Source of the DNA: DASZHJ01 sp035507155
GTDB taxonomy: Bacteria; Pseudomonadota; Alphaproteobacteria; ATCC43930; CGMCC-115725
Assembly: GCA_035507155.1 (NCBI GenBank)
Contig: DATJOK010000030.1
Coordinates: 1 to 16,400, forward strand
Direction of reading: 5' to 3'
Length of the DNA: 16,400 bases
The notes beneath the pieces were generated by a model, which saw only the letters and a list, made by a program, of their open reading frames with translations, was not told where the DNA came from and did not search any database. The translations under genes and the position numbers were made by a program. Of this stretch, positions 1 to 7,757 are shown piece after piece (position 1 is the stretch's first letter; each line of letters starts with the position of its first letter).

Positions 1-576
<576 letters not shown>

Positions 577-611
577 TGAGGGGCGGGGTCTCGGACGGGC
601 GTTCGTGCGTC

Positions 612-738
612 CTTCGAGACGCGGTCCTCCGGACCGCTCCTCCGGATGAGGCGATTTTCTTCATGCCATTCTCGATGGTCCTCATGCTGAGGAGCCCGCG
701 ATAGCGGGCGTCTCGAAGCCCGCGGGATCGATCTGCAG
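612..738 (-). repeat. Palindromic intergenic repeat, copy 1 (long form)
   Basis: The outer arms CTTCGAGACGC (612-622) and GCGTCTCGAAG (708-718) are perfect inverted repeats. Inside are a 7-bp hairpin (621-637), a near-match dyad TCCTCCGGATGAGG (638-651) with CCTCATGCTGAGGA (680-693), and CCCGC/GCGGG around 695-708. The whole can fold as a branched cruciform. A tail ending CTGCAG (733-738) is shared with two other copies. The element fills the gap between two convergent genes and stops 6 nt beyond the TAA of the minus-strand enolase-superfamily gene. It could serve as a bidirectional terminator. Strand is given relative to the gene it follows. Confidence 0.85.
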
Positions 739-744
739 GGTGTC

Positions 745-1869
745 TTAAGCGCCGCTGCTCTCGACGGTGATCGACTTCACGCGATCCTCGTCGACGGCGA
801 TGCCGAGGCCGGGGCCGGTCGGAACGATGGTCGCGCCGTCGCGGATCTCGATCGGCGTCCGCAGCACCTCGACTCCCATCACGTAGGTCGAGGTATAGAA
901 CTCGGCGCCGAGCGCGATGTTGGGCGTGGCGGCGGCGAGATGCAGGCCGGCGGCGCTGGCGATGCCGGCCTCGAACATGGTGCCGCCATAAGCGGCGATG
1001 CCGGCCGCCTCGGCGATCTCGGCGACGCGGCGCGCGCGCAGGATGCCGCCGCTCTTCATGATCTTGACGCTGACGAGATCGGCGTAGCGCAGCCGCGCAA
1101 GCTCGATCGCCTCCGCCGGGGTGAACACGCTCTCGTCCGCCATGATCGGCGTGTCGAAGGCGGCGGCGAGGCTCCCCATGGCGGCGCGCTGGTCGCGCGG
1201 CACCGGCTGCTCGATGAAGGTGGGCTTGAACGCCTCGACGTCGCGCAGCTTGGGCGCCGCCTCCCAGGGCTCCAGGCCCTGGTTGTAGTCGACGCGGAGA
1301 TCGATCGCCGGGAACTCCCTGCGCAACCGCTCGAGCCGGCGGAGATCCTCGGCATGGCCGGCGAAGCCGGTCTTCACCTTGAAGAGGCGCACGCCCTCGG
1401 CGGTGAGCCGCCGCGCGAGGTCCATATCCTCGTCGAAATCGGGGTTGGCGATCGAGACGCTGAGCGGCACGGTTGGCCGGCAGACGCCGCCGAGGAGCGC
1501 CGCCACCGGCGCGCCGAGACGCTTTCCCGCGATGTCGAGGAGCGCCATCTCCACCGCCGCCTTGGCCTCGGGATGGCCGACCACCGCATGATCGGCGGCG
1601 ACGAGGAACGGCGTGATCGCGCCGGGGTCGGCACCGATCAGCAGCGGGCGGAGATAGGTGTGGATCGCGGCGGCGGCCGCCTCCGCCGTGCCGGTGAACA
1701 CCGACCAGGGCGCCGCCTCGCCCCAGCCGACGAGGCCGCCGTCGGTGGCGATCCGGACGATGACGCCGGGCATCGACTGCTCGATGTCGCCGACGCCGTG
1801 GCGCCGCTTCATCTTGAGCGGCCAGCGGACGAGATGGGTGGCGACGGCGGTGATGCGAAGATCGGTCAT
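745..1869 (-). CDS. Mandelate racemase/muconate lactonizing enzyme family protein (enolase superfamily)
   Basis: A 374-aa cytosolic enzyme of the enolase superfamily, muconate cycloisomerase subgroup. Its members abstract a proton alpha to a carboxylate to form a Mg-stabilised enolate. The N-terminal capping domain (about 1-130) is followed by a barrel with the full catalytic set: KVK at residues 164-166, metal ligands D194 (VDYNQ), E220 (FIEQP) and D245 (ADES), and K269 (VKIMKSGG) on the opposite face. Residue order and spacing fit cycloisomerases, N-acylamino acid racemases and dipeptide epimerases; sequence alone does not choose among these substrates. I chose the ATG at 1867-1869 (MTDLRI). 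A longer in-frame start at 1983 would translate the neighbouring repeat into an arginine-rich, non-homologous leader. The gene runs in the same direction as ygfZ, 170 bp downstream of it. Confidence 0.9.
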   Translation of the reverse strand: MTDLRITAVATHLVRWPLKMKRRHGVGDIEQSMPGVIVRIATDGGLVGWGEAAPWSVFTGTAEAAAAAIHTYLRPLLIGADPGAITPFLVAADHAVVGHPEAKAAVEMALLDIAGKRLGAPVAALLGGVCRPTVPLSVSIANPDFDEDMDLARRLTAEGVRLFKVKTGFAGHAEDLRRLERLRREFPAIDLRVDYNQGLEPWEAAPKLRDVEAFKPTFIEQPVPRDQRAAMGSLAAAFDTPIMADESVFTPAEAIELARLRYADLVSVKIMKSGGILRARRVAEIAEAAGIAAYGGTMFEAGIASAAGLHLAAATPNIALGAEFYTSTYVMGVEVLRTPIEIRDGATIVPTGPGLGIAVDEDRVKSITVESSGA

Positions 1870-1936
1870 GGCGCGAGCGTGCCAGGATGCGCCGGGCGCG
1901 GCAATCGGCCGAATCAGCGCAGGATCTCGGTCCCTC

Positions 1937-2036
1937 CGTCGAGACGCGGGTCCCTCGGACCGCCATCCTCCAACGGTCCTCATGCTGAGGAGCCCGCGTC
2001 AGCGGGCGTCTCGAAGCACGCAGGATCGGAGTGCAG
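1937..2036 (-). repeat. Palindromic intergenic repeat, copy 2 (short form)
   Basis: This is the same element as 612-738. The left arm is CGTCGAGACGC (1937-1947, one mismatch), the right arm GCGTCTCGAAG (2006-2016), with a shared core CCTCATGCTGAGGAGCCCGCG and a tail ending GTGCAG (2031-2036). It lacks about 25-30 bp of the central spacer, including the GAGGCGATTTTCTT segment of copies 1 and 3. It lies between the start of the enolase-superfamily gene and the end of ygfZ, with its tail 3 nt beyond the ygfZ TGA. Confidence 0.8.
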
Positions 2037-2039
2037 CCC

Positions 2040-2939
2040 TCAGAACTTCGCCCACGCCGGCTTGATCGGCGAGATACGTGCGGTGCCCGCCGTCAGCGGG
2101 GTGCCGGCCTTCGCCGCCGCCTCGACAGCTTCCAGGCGCAGCAGCGCCAGCGCCAGATCGCCGCTCCCCGAGCGGATCTCGCCGGCCTCCTGGTCGCCCA
2201 GCATCACCGGGCTTCCCGGCTCCGGCAGCGGCCCTTCCACCTTCACCGGCATCAGCCGCTTCTTGATGAGGGCGCGGTACTTGGTGCGCGCGGTCAGCTC
2301 CTGGCCGATGTAGCAGCCCTTGTCCCAATCGACGCCGTGGAGCTCGTCGAAGCCCGCTTCCAGCAGGATCGCCTTCTCGACCGCGAGATCACGGCTGCCG
2401 TCGGGAATGCCCAAGGAAAGACGCAGCCGGTCGTAGGCAGCCGCGTCAGTGCGCGCAAAGCCTTTCGCGTCGAGATCAGTGGTGCCACTCGCCGTCGGCA
2501 GCAGCAGGCGCGCGCCAAGGGCGGCAAGACGCGGATCGACGTAGGCGATGCCACCAGCGAAAGAAGTGGCGGCAGCCGCTTCGGCCGCGAGGCCAAGTTT
2601 GCCGAGCGCATCGGCGCCGAAAGCCGCAGCGACCACGAACTTCTCGCTCGCGTCCTCGATCGTCACCTTGGCGCGGAGCTTGTAGATCGAGAGCCGGCGC
2701 TTGAGATCGGCGAGCCGCGCCCGCTCGCCGTCGAGCAGCAGCGTCTCGCCCAACTCCGCCAGGAAGAAATCGTGCAGGTATTTTCCCTGCGGCGTCAGGA
2801 AGGCGGCATAGAGCGCGCGGGCAGCGGTGAGCTTCCGCGTGTCGTTGGAGATCAGCCCCTGCAGGAACTCCCGCCGGTCGGCGCCGCCGATCTCCAGCAC
2901 GCCGCGGTCCTGCAGCACTGCGTAATTCGCCTCGGCCAT
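2040..2939 (-). CDS. ygfZ: YgfZ/GcvT-domain folate-binding protein (Fe-S cluster assembly/repair)
   Basis: A 299-aa protein of the YgfZ family, cytosolic folate-binding proteins (related to the GcvT aminomethyltransferase) that help maintain certain Fe-S enzymes such as MiaB. The family signature K-G-C-Y-x-G-Q-E is intact at residues 207-214 (DKGCYIGQELTART), including the functional cysteine C209. The N-terminal half begins with the typical LQDRGVLEIGGADRREFLQGLISND, and PQGKYLHDF follows at about 50-58. The start is the ATG at 2937-2939 (MAEANY). Upstream in-frame codons run through a hairpin-rich intergenic stretch and would add 53 residues not expected in the family. No strong ribosome binding site is visible. 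A palindromic repeat starts 3 nt after the stop. Confidence 0.93.
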   Translation of the reverse strand: MAEANYAVLQDRGVLEIGGADRREFLQGLISNDTRKLTAARALYAAFLTPQGKYLHDFFLAELGETLLLDGERARLADLKRRLSIYKLRAKVTIEDASEKFVVAAAFGADALGKLGLAAEAAAATSFAGGIAYVDPRLAALGARLLLPTASGTTDLDAKGFARTDAAAYDRLRLSLGIPDGSRDLAVEKAILLEAGFDELHGVDWDKGCYIGQELTARTKYRALIKKRLMPVKVEGPLPEPGSPVMLGDQEAGEIRSGSGDLALALLRLEAVEAAAKAGTPLTAGTARISPIKPAWAKF

Positions 2940-2994
2940 CGCCCCACCCGGAGAAGGTCGTCCAGCACAAGGCCTTAGAGGTAGGGACGCGGTC

Positions 2995-3038
2995 CCGGCT
3001 TGGCAAGCCGGCAGGCCGGCGGGGGTGACCCGCCGGCC
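2995..3038. terminator. Tandem GC-rich hairpins after the MFS gene (possible terminator)
   Basis: Two perfect dyads lie just beyond the stop of the minus-strand transporter. The first is GGCCGGCGGG / CCCGCCGGCC (3014-3023 and 3029-3038, 5-nt loop), the second CCGGCTT / AAGCCGG (2995-3001 and 3005-3011, 3-nt loop). There is no T-run after either on the minus strand, so this is not a canonical Rho-independent terminator. It could still pause or end transcription, or protect the 3' end of the mRNA. Confidence 0.45.
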
Positions 3039-3060
3039 AGGACCTGGCTCAGTGCCGGGG

Positions 3061-4368
3061 CTATTCCGCCGGGTGGCCGGCCGGAATCCTCCGCTCACCC
3101 TGCCAGACCGGCGGGCTGTGCCGCAGCGGGATGATGAGGAGGCCGGCGCAGATCGCCATCACCGCCGCCACGCCCATGGCGAAGGGGAAGCCCGCCTGGC
3201 TGATCAGCACGGCGGAGAGCACGCCGCCATAGAGGCCGCCCGATCCTTTCGCGATCGCGTAGAGCAGGCCGTAGTTCGAGCCTGCCGCCCGCTCGCCGAA
3301 ATACTGGCCGATGGTGGCCGGGAACAGCGAGAACAACGGGCCCCAGAAGAAGATCGCGAGGATCGCTGTCGCCACGAACAGGATCTCGCTGTGGATCGCG
3401 CCGGCGACGATGGTCAGGAACAGGAAGATGCCGGTCAGCACGTAGCTCCAGATCATCGCGGTCTCCCGCCCGATGCGCTCGGAGAGCCCGCCCAGCACCA
3501 CGCGGCCGAAGCCGTTGGCGATCGAGATGCCGCCCGCCGCCGCCGTCGCCGCCGCCGCGGTGAAGCCGAAGCTGTTCGAGTACTTGACGATCTTGCTGAC
3601 GCCCGCGAGGCCCGCGCTGGAGATCAGGATGAAGGAGGCGATCAGGACCCACATCTGCCAGGTCGACAGCGCTTCCTTCAGGGTGAACTGATGATCGGAG
3701 GGCCGCTGCACCGTCTTGGTCGCGACCCAGCCCGGCGGCCGCCAGCCGGCCGGCGGATCCTTCATGAACAGCGCCGCGACGACCGAGACGCCGCCGATGA
3801 TCAGCGCCATCAGATAGATCACGTGGAAGAACTCGGAATCCGGCGCCGTCTTGGGAATCGCCCGGATCGGGAAGATGAACGGCAGCGAGCCCCAGGAGAA
3901 GCTGCCGGCGATGAGGCCGGCGATCAGGCCCCGCTTGTCGGGGAACCACTTGTTCGCGGTGGTGACCGCGGTGTTGTAGACGAAGCCGGCGAAGAAGCTG
4001 CCGACGCACCAGAGCACAAGCACCGGCGCGTAGTCTGGCCCCAGCGAGGTGGCAAAGATGCCGAGGCCGCCCAGGATGCCGGCGATCAGCGTCACCCAGC
4101 GCGGCCCGAACTTGTCGCGCAGGATCCCGCCCGGCAGCGTGCCGATCGATTCGAAGATGACGAACAGGGTGAACATCCAGCCGATCTGCGTATGCGACCA
4201 GTGATAGAGCCCGCCGATATGCCCGGACATCGAGCTCCACGCGTACTCATAAGGGCTGATGACAGCCATCGACAGGAAAGCGGCGGCGAACACCACGTAG
4301 CGGCTGTATCCCAGGATCTGTCTGTCCGTCGGATGCGTCGCTCGGATCTCGGATGACCGAATCGGCAT
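3061..4368 (-). CDS. MFS transporter, oxalate/formate antiporter-like (OFA family)
   Basis: A 435-aa inner-membrane transporter with about twelve hydrophobic segments in two halves. The MFS loop motif is visible after TM2 (GGILRDKFGPRW) and in degenerate form between TM8 and TM9 (GGLSERIGRET). The N-terminal stretch YVVFAAAFLSMAVISPYEYAWSSM and the NKWFPDKRGLIAGLIAGSF segment resemble oxalate/formate and monocarboxylate antiporters. The substrate is therefore probably a small carboxylate, which is inference. The start is the ATG at 4366-4368, with a strong AAGGGAGG eight nt upstream; an upstream in-frame GTG would add 25 polar residues. The central loop PPAGWRPPGWV separates the halves. It stands alone, divergent from the glycosyltransferase operon, with hairpins after its stop. 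Confidence 0.88.
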   Translation of the reverse strand: MPIRSSEIRATHPTDRQILGYSRYVVFAAAFLSMAVISPYEYAWSSMSGHIGGLYHWSHTQIGWMFTLFVIFESIGTLPGGILRDKFGPRWVTLIAGILGGLGIFATSLGPDYAPVLVLWCVGSFFAGFVYNTAVTTANKWFPDKRGLIAGLIAGSFSWGSLPFIFPIRAIPKTAPDSEFFHVIYLMALIIGGVSVVAALFMKDPPAGWRPPGWVATKTVQRPSDHQFTLKEALSTWQMWVLIASFILISSAGLAGVSKIVKYSNSFGFTAAAATAAAGGISIANGFGRVVLGGLSERIGRETAMIWSYVLTGIFLFLTIVAGAIHSEILFVATAILAIFFWGPLFSLFPATIGQYFGERAAGSNYGLLYAIAKGSGGLYGGVLSAVLISQAGFPFAMGVAAVMAICAGLLIIPLRHSPPVWQGERRIPAGHPAE

Positions 4369-4376
4369 TGCAATGT

Positions 4377-4384
4377 CCTCCCTT
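4377..4384 (-). promoter_or_regulatory. Strong ribosome binding site of the MFS gene
   Basis: On the minus strand this reads AAGGGAGG, eight nt before the ATG at 4368. It decides the start in favour of the 435-aa protein over the upstream in-frame codon at 4443. Confidence 0.8.
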
Positions 4385-4640
4385 GCGGCATTTGCGTTTC
4401 TGGATTGGCGCGCCGGCGAATGTTCTTTCGGCCGGGACACCACCCGTGGAGCCTAAACCGGTCCCGCTGGCGCCTGCATGGCAGCGAAATTAAGAGTCTG
4501 TTAGGTCGGCCAAGGGGCTGCCTCGGCCAGGGGCGCGAAGGCGTCCGCAGCACCGCCCGATTTTCCGCATCAGGGCCCGCGCCGGCTGGGGCGGATCGAG
4601 GCCGATCAAAGACTTAGGGAATCGCTTCGGAGCCGCTTGC

Positions 4641-4670
4641 TTGCCTGCCCCGGGGCCTCGCCTGTATAAG
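4641..4670 (+). promoter_or_regulatory. Candidate promoter of the glycosyltransferase operon
   Basis: TTGCCT (4641-4646), an 18-nt spacer, then TATAAG (4665-4670) preceded by TG. This is a good housekeeping-type match in a very GC-rich background, and it places a start site near 4677, about 58 nt before the first ATG. It is a pattern match only. Confidence 0.5.
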
Positions 4671-4734
4671 GCGCAAAACCCGGCCGCCCCGGCCGATTCT
4701 GCGATAAGGCCGCCCCGCGGCTGCGCCGAGGGAC

Positions 4735-5694
4735 ATGGATATCCTCTTCGTCACGGCCACCCGGATCGGCGATGCCGTGCTCTCCACCGGCCTGCTCTCC
4801 CATCTGATCGAGCGCCACCCCGGCGCCCGGATCACCATCGCCGCCGGCCCGGTGGCGGCGCCGCTCTTCGAGGCGGTGCCGGGGCTCGAGCAGCTGATTG
4901 CGGTGGAGAAGCAGCCCTATGGTCTCCATTGGCTCGCCCTCTACGGGCAGGTGGCGCCGCGGCGCTGGGACCTGGTGGTGGACCTTCGCGGCTCGGCCTT
5001 GGCTTATCTGCTCTGGGCGCGCGAGCGGCGCGTCGCCGGCAAGAGCGATCCCCGCGAGCATCAGGTGCGCGCGCTTGGTCGCCTCCTCGATCTCGATCCG
5101 CCGCCGGCGCCGCGGCTCTGGACGCTGCCGTCGCACGAGGCCGCGGCGGCGGCGCTCATACCGGCGGGCGGGCCGGTGCTCGCCGTCGGTCCCGCCGCCA
5201 ACTGGCGCGGCAAGACCTGGCGCGCCGAGCGCTTCGCCGAGCTCGCGCGTCGCCTCACCGCGCCGGACGGTCTGCTGCCCGGCGGCCGCGTCGCCGTGCT
5301 GGCGGGTGCGCACGAGCGCGAGCAGGCGGCGCCGGTGCTGGCGGCGATCCCGCCGGCGCGGCGCCTGGATCTCGTCGGGCGCGCCGATCTCCTCACCGCC
5401 GCGGCAGCGCTCCGGCGCTCGGAGCTTTTCGTCGGCAATGACACCGGCCTCATGCACATCGCAGCAGCGGTGGGCGTGCCGACCGTGGGATTGTTCGGGC
5501 CGAGCCCGGCGGCGCGCTTCGCGCCCTGGGGCCCGCGCACGGCGGTGGCGCAGACCGCGCTCTCGCCGGCGGAGCTGATGGGGCCCGGCTTCGACCATCG
5601 CACCACCGAGACGCTGATGGACAGCCTCAGCGTCGAGGCGGCCGAGGCCGCGGTGCGCGGGCTCTGGCAGCGCCTCCATGGCGCGGCGGCCTGA
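4735..5694 (+). CDS. Glycosyltransferase family 9 protein (heptosyltransferase-like)
   Basis: A 319-aa GT-B enzyme of the ADP-heptose:LPS heptosyltransferase family, acting at the cytoplasmic face of the inner membrane on nascent LPS core. The N-terminus MDILFVTATRIGDAVLSTGLL is the typical first strand and glycine-rich loop. The C-terminal half has LAVGPAANWRGKTW (about residues 155-170) and the family signature NDTGLMHIAAAVGVPTVGLFG starting at N235. Length matches HepI-type enzymes. The exact sugar cannot be read from the sequence; family 9 members in alphaproteobacteria often lie in core loci. The purine-rich GAGGGA (4728-4733) sits unusually close to the ATG, but the conserved N-terminus supports this start. 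First gene of a four-gene operon; the next starts 3 nt later. Confidence 0.9.
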   Translation: MDILFVTATRIGDAVLSTGLLSHLIERHPGARITIAAGPVAAPLFEAVPGLEQLIAVEKQPYGLHWLALYGQVAPRRWDLVVDLRGSALAYLLWARERRVAGKSDPREHQVRALGRLLDLDPPPAPRLWTLPSHEAAAAALIPAGGPVLAVGPAANWRGKTWRAERFAELARRLTAPDGLLPGGRVAVLAGAHEREQAAPVLAAIPPARRLDLVGRADLLTAAAALRRSELFVGNDTGLMHIAAAVGVPTVGLFGPSPAARFAPWGPRTAVAQTALSPAELMGPGFDHRTTETLMDSLSVEAAEAAVRGLWQRLHGAAA

Positions 5695-5697
5695 GGA

Positions 5698-6735
5698 GTG
5701 GCGCAGATCGTCATGGCCGACGACGGCGTCGAGTTCGATGGCTCGACGCCGGAGCGCCAGCCGCTCGGCGGCGCCGAGGCGGCCTTCCTCGCTCTCGCCG
5801 AGGCGCTGGCGGCGCGCGGCCACGAGGTGCGCGTCTCCAACAACTGCCCGGCGCCGCTTGCCCGCAACCGCGTCGCCTGGACGCCGATCGCCGAAGGCGT
5901 GCCGGAGGAGTGCGATCTCTACATCGGCAATCGCGGCCATCGCCTGATCGGGCTCGCGCCGAAGGCGCGGGCGCGCGTCTTCTGGCTGCACAATCCCGGC
6001 GACTACATCCTGAAGCCGCGCTACCTCTGGCCGCTCTACCGGCACCGCCCGGTGCTGGTGTTCTCCGGCGACTACCACGCCTCGACGGTGCCGGGCTGGG
6101 TCCCGAGCGGCGGGCGCGCGGTCATTCCCTACGGGCTCGACGCGGTCTATCGCGCCGCGACGGCGCGGGCCGACACGCCGCCGCCGATCGCCGTCTTCAC
6201 CTCCAATCCGCTGCGCGGCCTCGACTGGCTGCTCGATCTCTGGACCAGCCGCATCCGCCCCGCCGTGCCGGCAGCGGAGCTCCACATCTACGCCGGGCCC
6301 GAGGTCTATGGCGCGGCGGGCGCCCGCAAGGCCGACGCAATGGCGGCGGTGCTGGCGCGCGCCGCCGCGCTCGCGGGCGAGGGCGTGCGCCGCCACGCGC
6401 CGGTGCCGAAGCCGGCGCTGGTCGAGGTGCTGCGGCAGGCGCGCGCGATGCTCTATCGCGGCGACGCCGGCGAGACCTTCTGCCTCGCCGTCGCCGAGGC
6501 GCAGGCGCTGGGATTGCCGGCGGTGGTGACCGCGCTGGGCTCGCTGCCGGAGCGGGTGGCGGACGGCGTCACCGGCACGGTCGCCAGGAGCGACGACGCC
6601 TTCGTCGCGGCGGCGGTGGCGCTCCTCACCGACGACGCGCTCTGGCGGCGCCGGCATCAGGCGGCGATCGCCCAGCAGAAGGGCCTCTCCTGGGCGGAGG
6701 TGGCCGCGCGCTTCGCGGCCTTCATCCCGGCATGA
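5698..6735 (+). CDS. Glycosyltransferase, GT4-like (GT-B fold)
   Basis: A 345-aa retaining-type glycosyltransferase. The N-terminal domain begins AQIVMADDGVEFDGSTP with a glycine-rich LGGAEAAFLALAEALA acceptor-side segment, typical of GT4-like enzymes. The C-terminal donor domain has the EX7E motif, E259 and E267 (ETFCLAVAE), followed by AQALGLPAVVTALGS. I use the GTG at 5698 because it places the first beta strand (IVMADDG) at residues 4-10. An ATG at 5713 would cut into that strand. The preceding TGAGGA gives both the upstream stop and a purine tract right against the GTG, a sign of translational coupling. The stop overlaps the next start as ATGA. Donor and acceptor are unknown; membership of the LPS/surface glycan operon is clear. 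Confidence 0.87.
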   Translation: MAQIVMADDGVEFDGSTPERQPLGGAEAAFLALAEALAARGHEVRVSNNCPAPLARNRVAWTPIAEGVPEECDLYIGNRGHRLIGLAPKARARVFWLHNPGDYILKPRYLWPLYRHRPVLVFSGDYHASTVPGWVPSGGRAVIPYGLDAVYRAATARADTPPPIAVFTSNPLRGLDWLLDLWTSRIRPAVPAAELHIYAGPEVYGAAGARKADAMAAVLARAAALAGEGVRRHAPVPKPALVEVLRQARAMLYRGDAGETFCLAVAEAQALGLPAVVTALGSLPERVADGVTGTVARSDDAFVAAAVALLTDDALWRRRHQAAIAQQKGLSWAEVAARFAAFIPA

Positions 6736-7757
6736 CGCGGCTTCTGCAGGCGATGGCGGGGGCCGAGCACGGCGGCGCCGAGATCTTCTTCGTGCGCCTG
6801 GCGACGGCGCTGCAGCGCGCCGGGCAGGATCAGCGCGTGCTGATCCGGCGCAACATGGCGCGCGCGGTGGCGCTGCGCTCGGGTGGCATCGAGCCGATCG
6901 AGTTGCCGTTCCGCAGCTGGTTCGACCTCAAGACACCGCTCGGATACCGCCGCGCGATTCGCCAGTATCGGCCGGAGGTGGTGCTGACCTGGATGAGTCG
7001 CGCGACCGAGCTATGCCCGCGCGGCAAATTCGTGCATGTTGCGCGGTTGGGGGGCTACTACGATCTCAAGTACTACCGGAATTGCGATCATCTGATCGGC
7101 AACACGCGCCACATCGTGGAATATCTCGTGCACAAGGGCTGGTCGAAGCGACGTGTCCACTACATTCCGAACTTCGTGCCGAGCATGAGCGCAGCGGCGG
7201 CGCGCCGCTCGAGCTTCGACACGCCGGACGACACGGTGCTGGCGCTGGCGCTGGGCCGCCTCCATCCCAACAAGGGCTTCGACCTGCTGCTGGACGCGCT
7301 GGCGCTGACCCGGGGCATCCATCTCTGGATCGCCGGCGACGGGCCGCTGAAGGAGGAGCTGGAGCGCCAGGCCCGGGGCCTGCGCATCGCCGACCGCGTG
7401 CGCTTCCTCGGCTGGCGCGACGACACCGCGATGCTGCTGGCGGCGTCCGACATGCTGGTCTCCTCCTCGAAGCATGAGCCGCTCGGCAACGTGGTGCTCG
7501 AGGCCTGGGCCGCGGGCGTGCCCGTGGTGGCGACCGCCAGTGTCGGTCCCCGGGCGCTGATCCGCGACGGCGAGACCGGCCTCCTGGTGCCGCTCGGCGA
7601 TGCGGCGGCGCTCGCCACCGCGATGACCCGGCTCGCCGAGGACATCGATCTCCGCATGGAGCTCGCCGCCGCCGGCCGCGCCGCCCATGCGGCGGAGTTC
7701 AGCGAGGAGGTGGTGGTCGCGCAGTATCGCGCCTTCTTCGACGAGGTCGCGCGCTGA
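6732..7757 (+). CDS. Glycosyltransferase family 4 protein
   Basis: A 341-aa GT-B glycosyltransferase. The N-terminus MTRLLQAMAGAEHGGAEIFFVRLATAL is the glycine-rich acceptor-domain opening of GT4 proteins. The donor domain starts near ALGRLHPNKGFDLLLDAL, contains IAGDGPLKEELE and DRVRFLGWRDD, and has the EX7E motif at E249 and E257 (EPLGNVVLE), then AWAAGVPVVAT and IRDGETGLLVP. This is a standard complete family 4 protein. It overlaps the previous gene (ATGA) and the following one (TGATG), so all are probably translated from one mRNA. The same frame is open far upstream through the preceding gene, but that stretch is arginine-rich shadow. Sugar specificity cannot be assigned; a core-oligosaccharide or capsule sugar is the likely role. 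Confidence 0.92.
   Translation: MTRLLQAMAGAEHGGAEIFFVRLATALQRAGQDQRVLIRRNMARAVALRSGGIEPIELPFRSWFDLKTPLGYRRAIRQYRPEVVLTWMSRATELCPRGKFVHVARLGGYYDLKYYRNCDHLIGNTRHIVEYLVHKGWSKRRVHYIPNFVPSMSAAAARRSSFDTPDDTVLALALGRLHPNKGFDLLLDALALTRGIHLWIAGDGPLKEELERQARGLRIADRVRFLGWRDDTAMLLAASDMLVSSSKHEPLGNVVLEAWAAGVPVVATASVGPRALIRDGETGLLVPLGDAAALATAMTRLAEDIDLRMELAAAGRAAHAAEFSEEVVVAQYRAFFDEVAR

Larger units (their letters stand above)
4369..4734. other. Divergent intergenic region (366 bp)
   Basis: This gap must hold the promoters of the minus-strand transporter and the plus-strand glycosyltransferase operon. The operon side has a plausible sigma-70-type promoter (4641-4670). On the transporter side an AT-richer patch around 4488-4506 (GAAATTAAGAGTCTGTTAGG on plus) is the likeliest place for its -10, but I see no convincing -35. 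No gene, repeat or clear operator was found in the rest. Confidence 0.5.

Noticed and set aside
3025..4356. 443-codon plus-strand frame opposite the MFS gene
   Set aside because: It is composed of charged low-complexity sequence. The minus strand encodes a clear 12-helix transporter with a strong ribosome binding site.
4606..6657. 683-codon minus-strand reading frame opposite the glycosyltransferase genes
   Set aside because: It is low complexity, rich in Arg, His and Gly, has no recognisable domain, and lies opposite two genes with intact GT motifs. Long antisense frames are expected at this GC content.
5910..6731. Upstream extension of the third glycosyltransferase frame, which would give a 615-aa protein
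   Set aside because: The extension is arginine-rich and overlaps the second glycosyltransferase. The GT4 N-terminus begins exactly at the ATGA overlap (6732).
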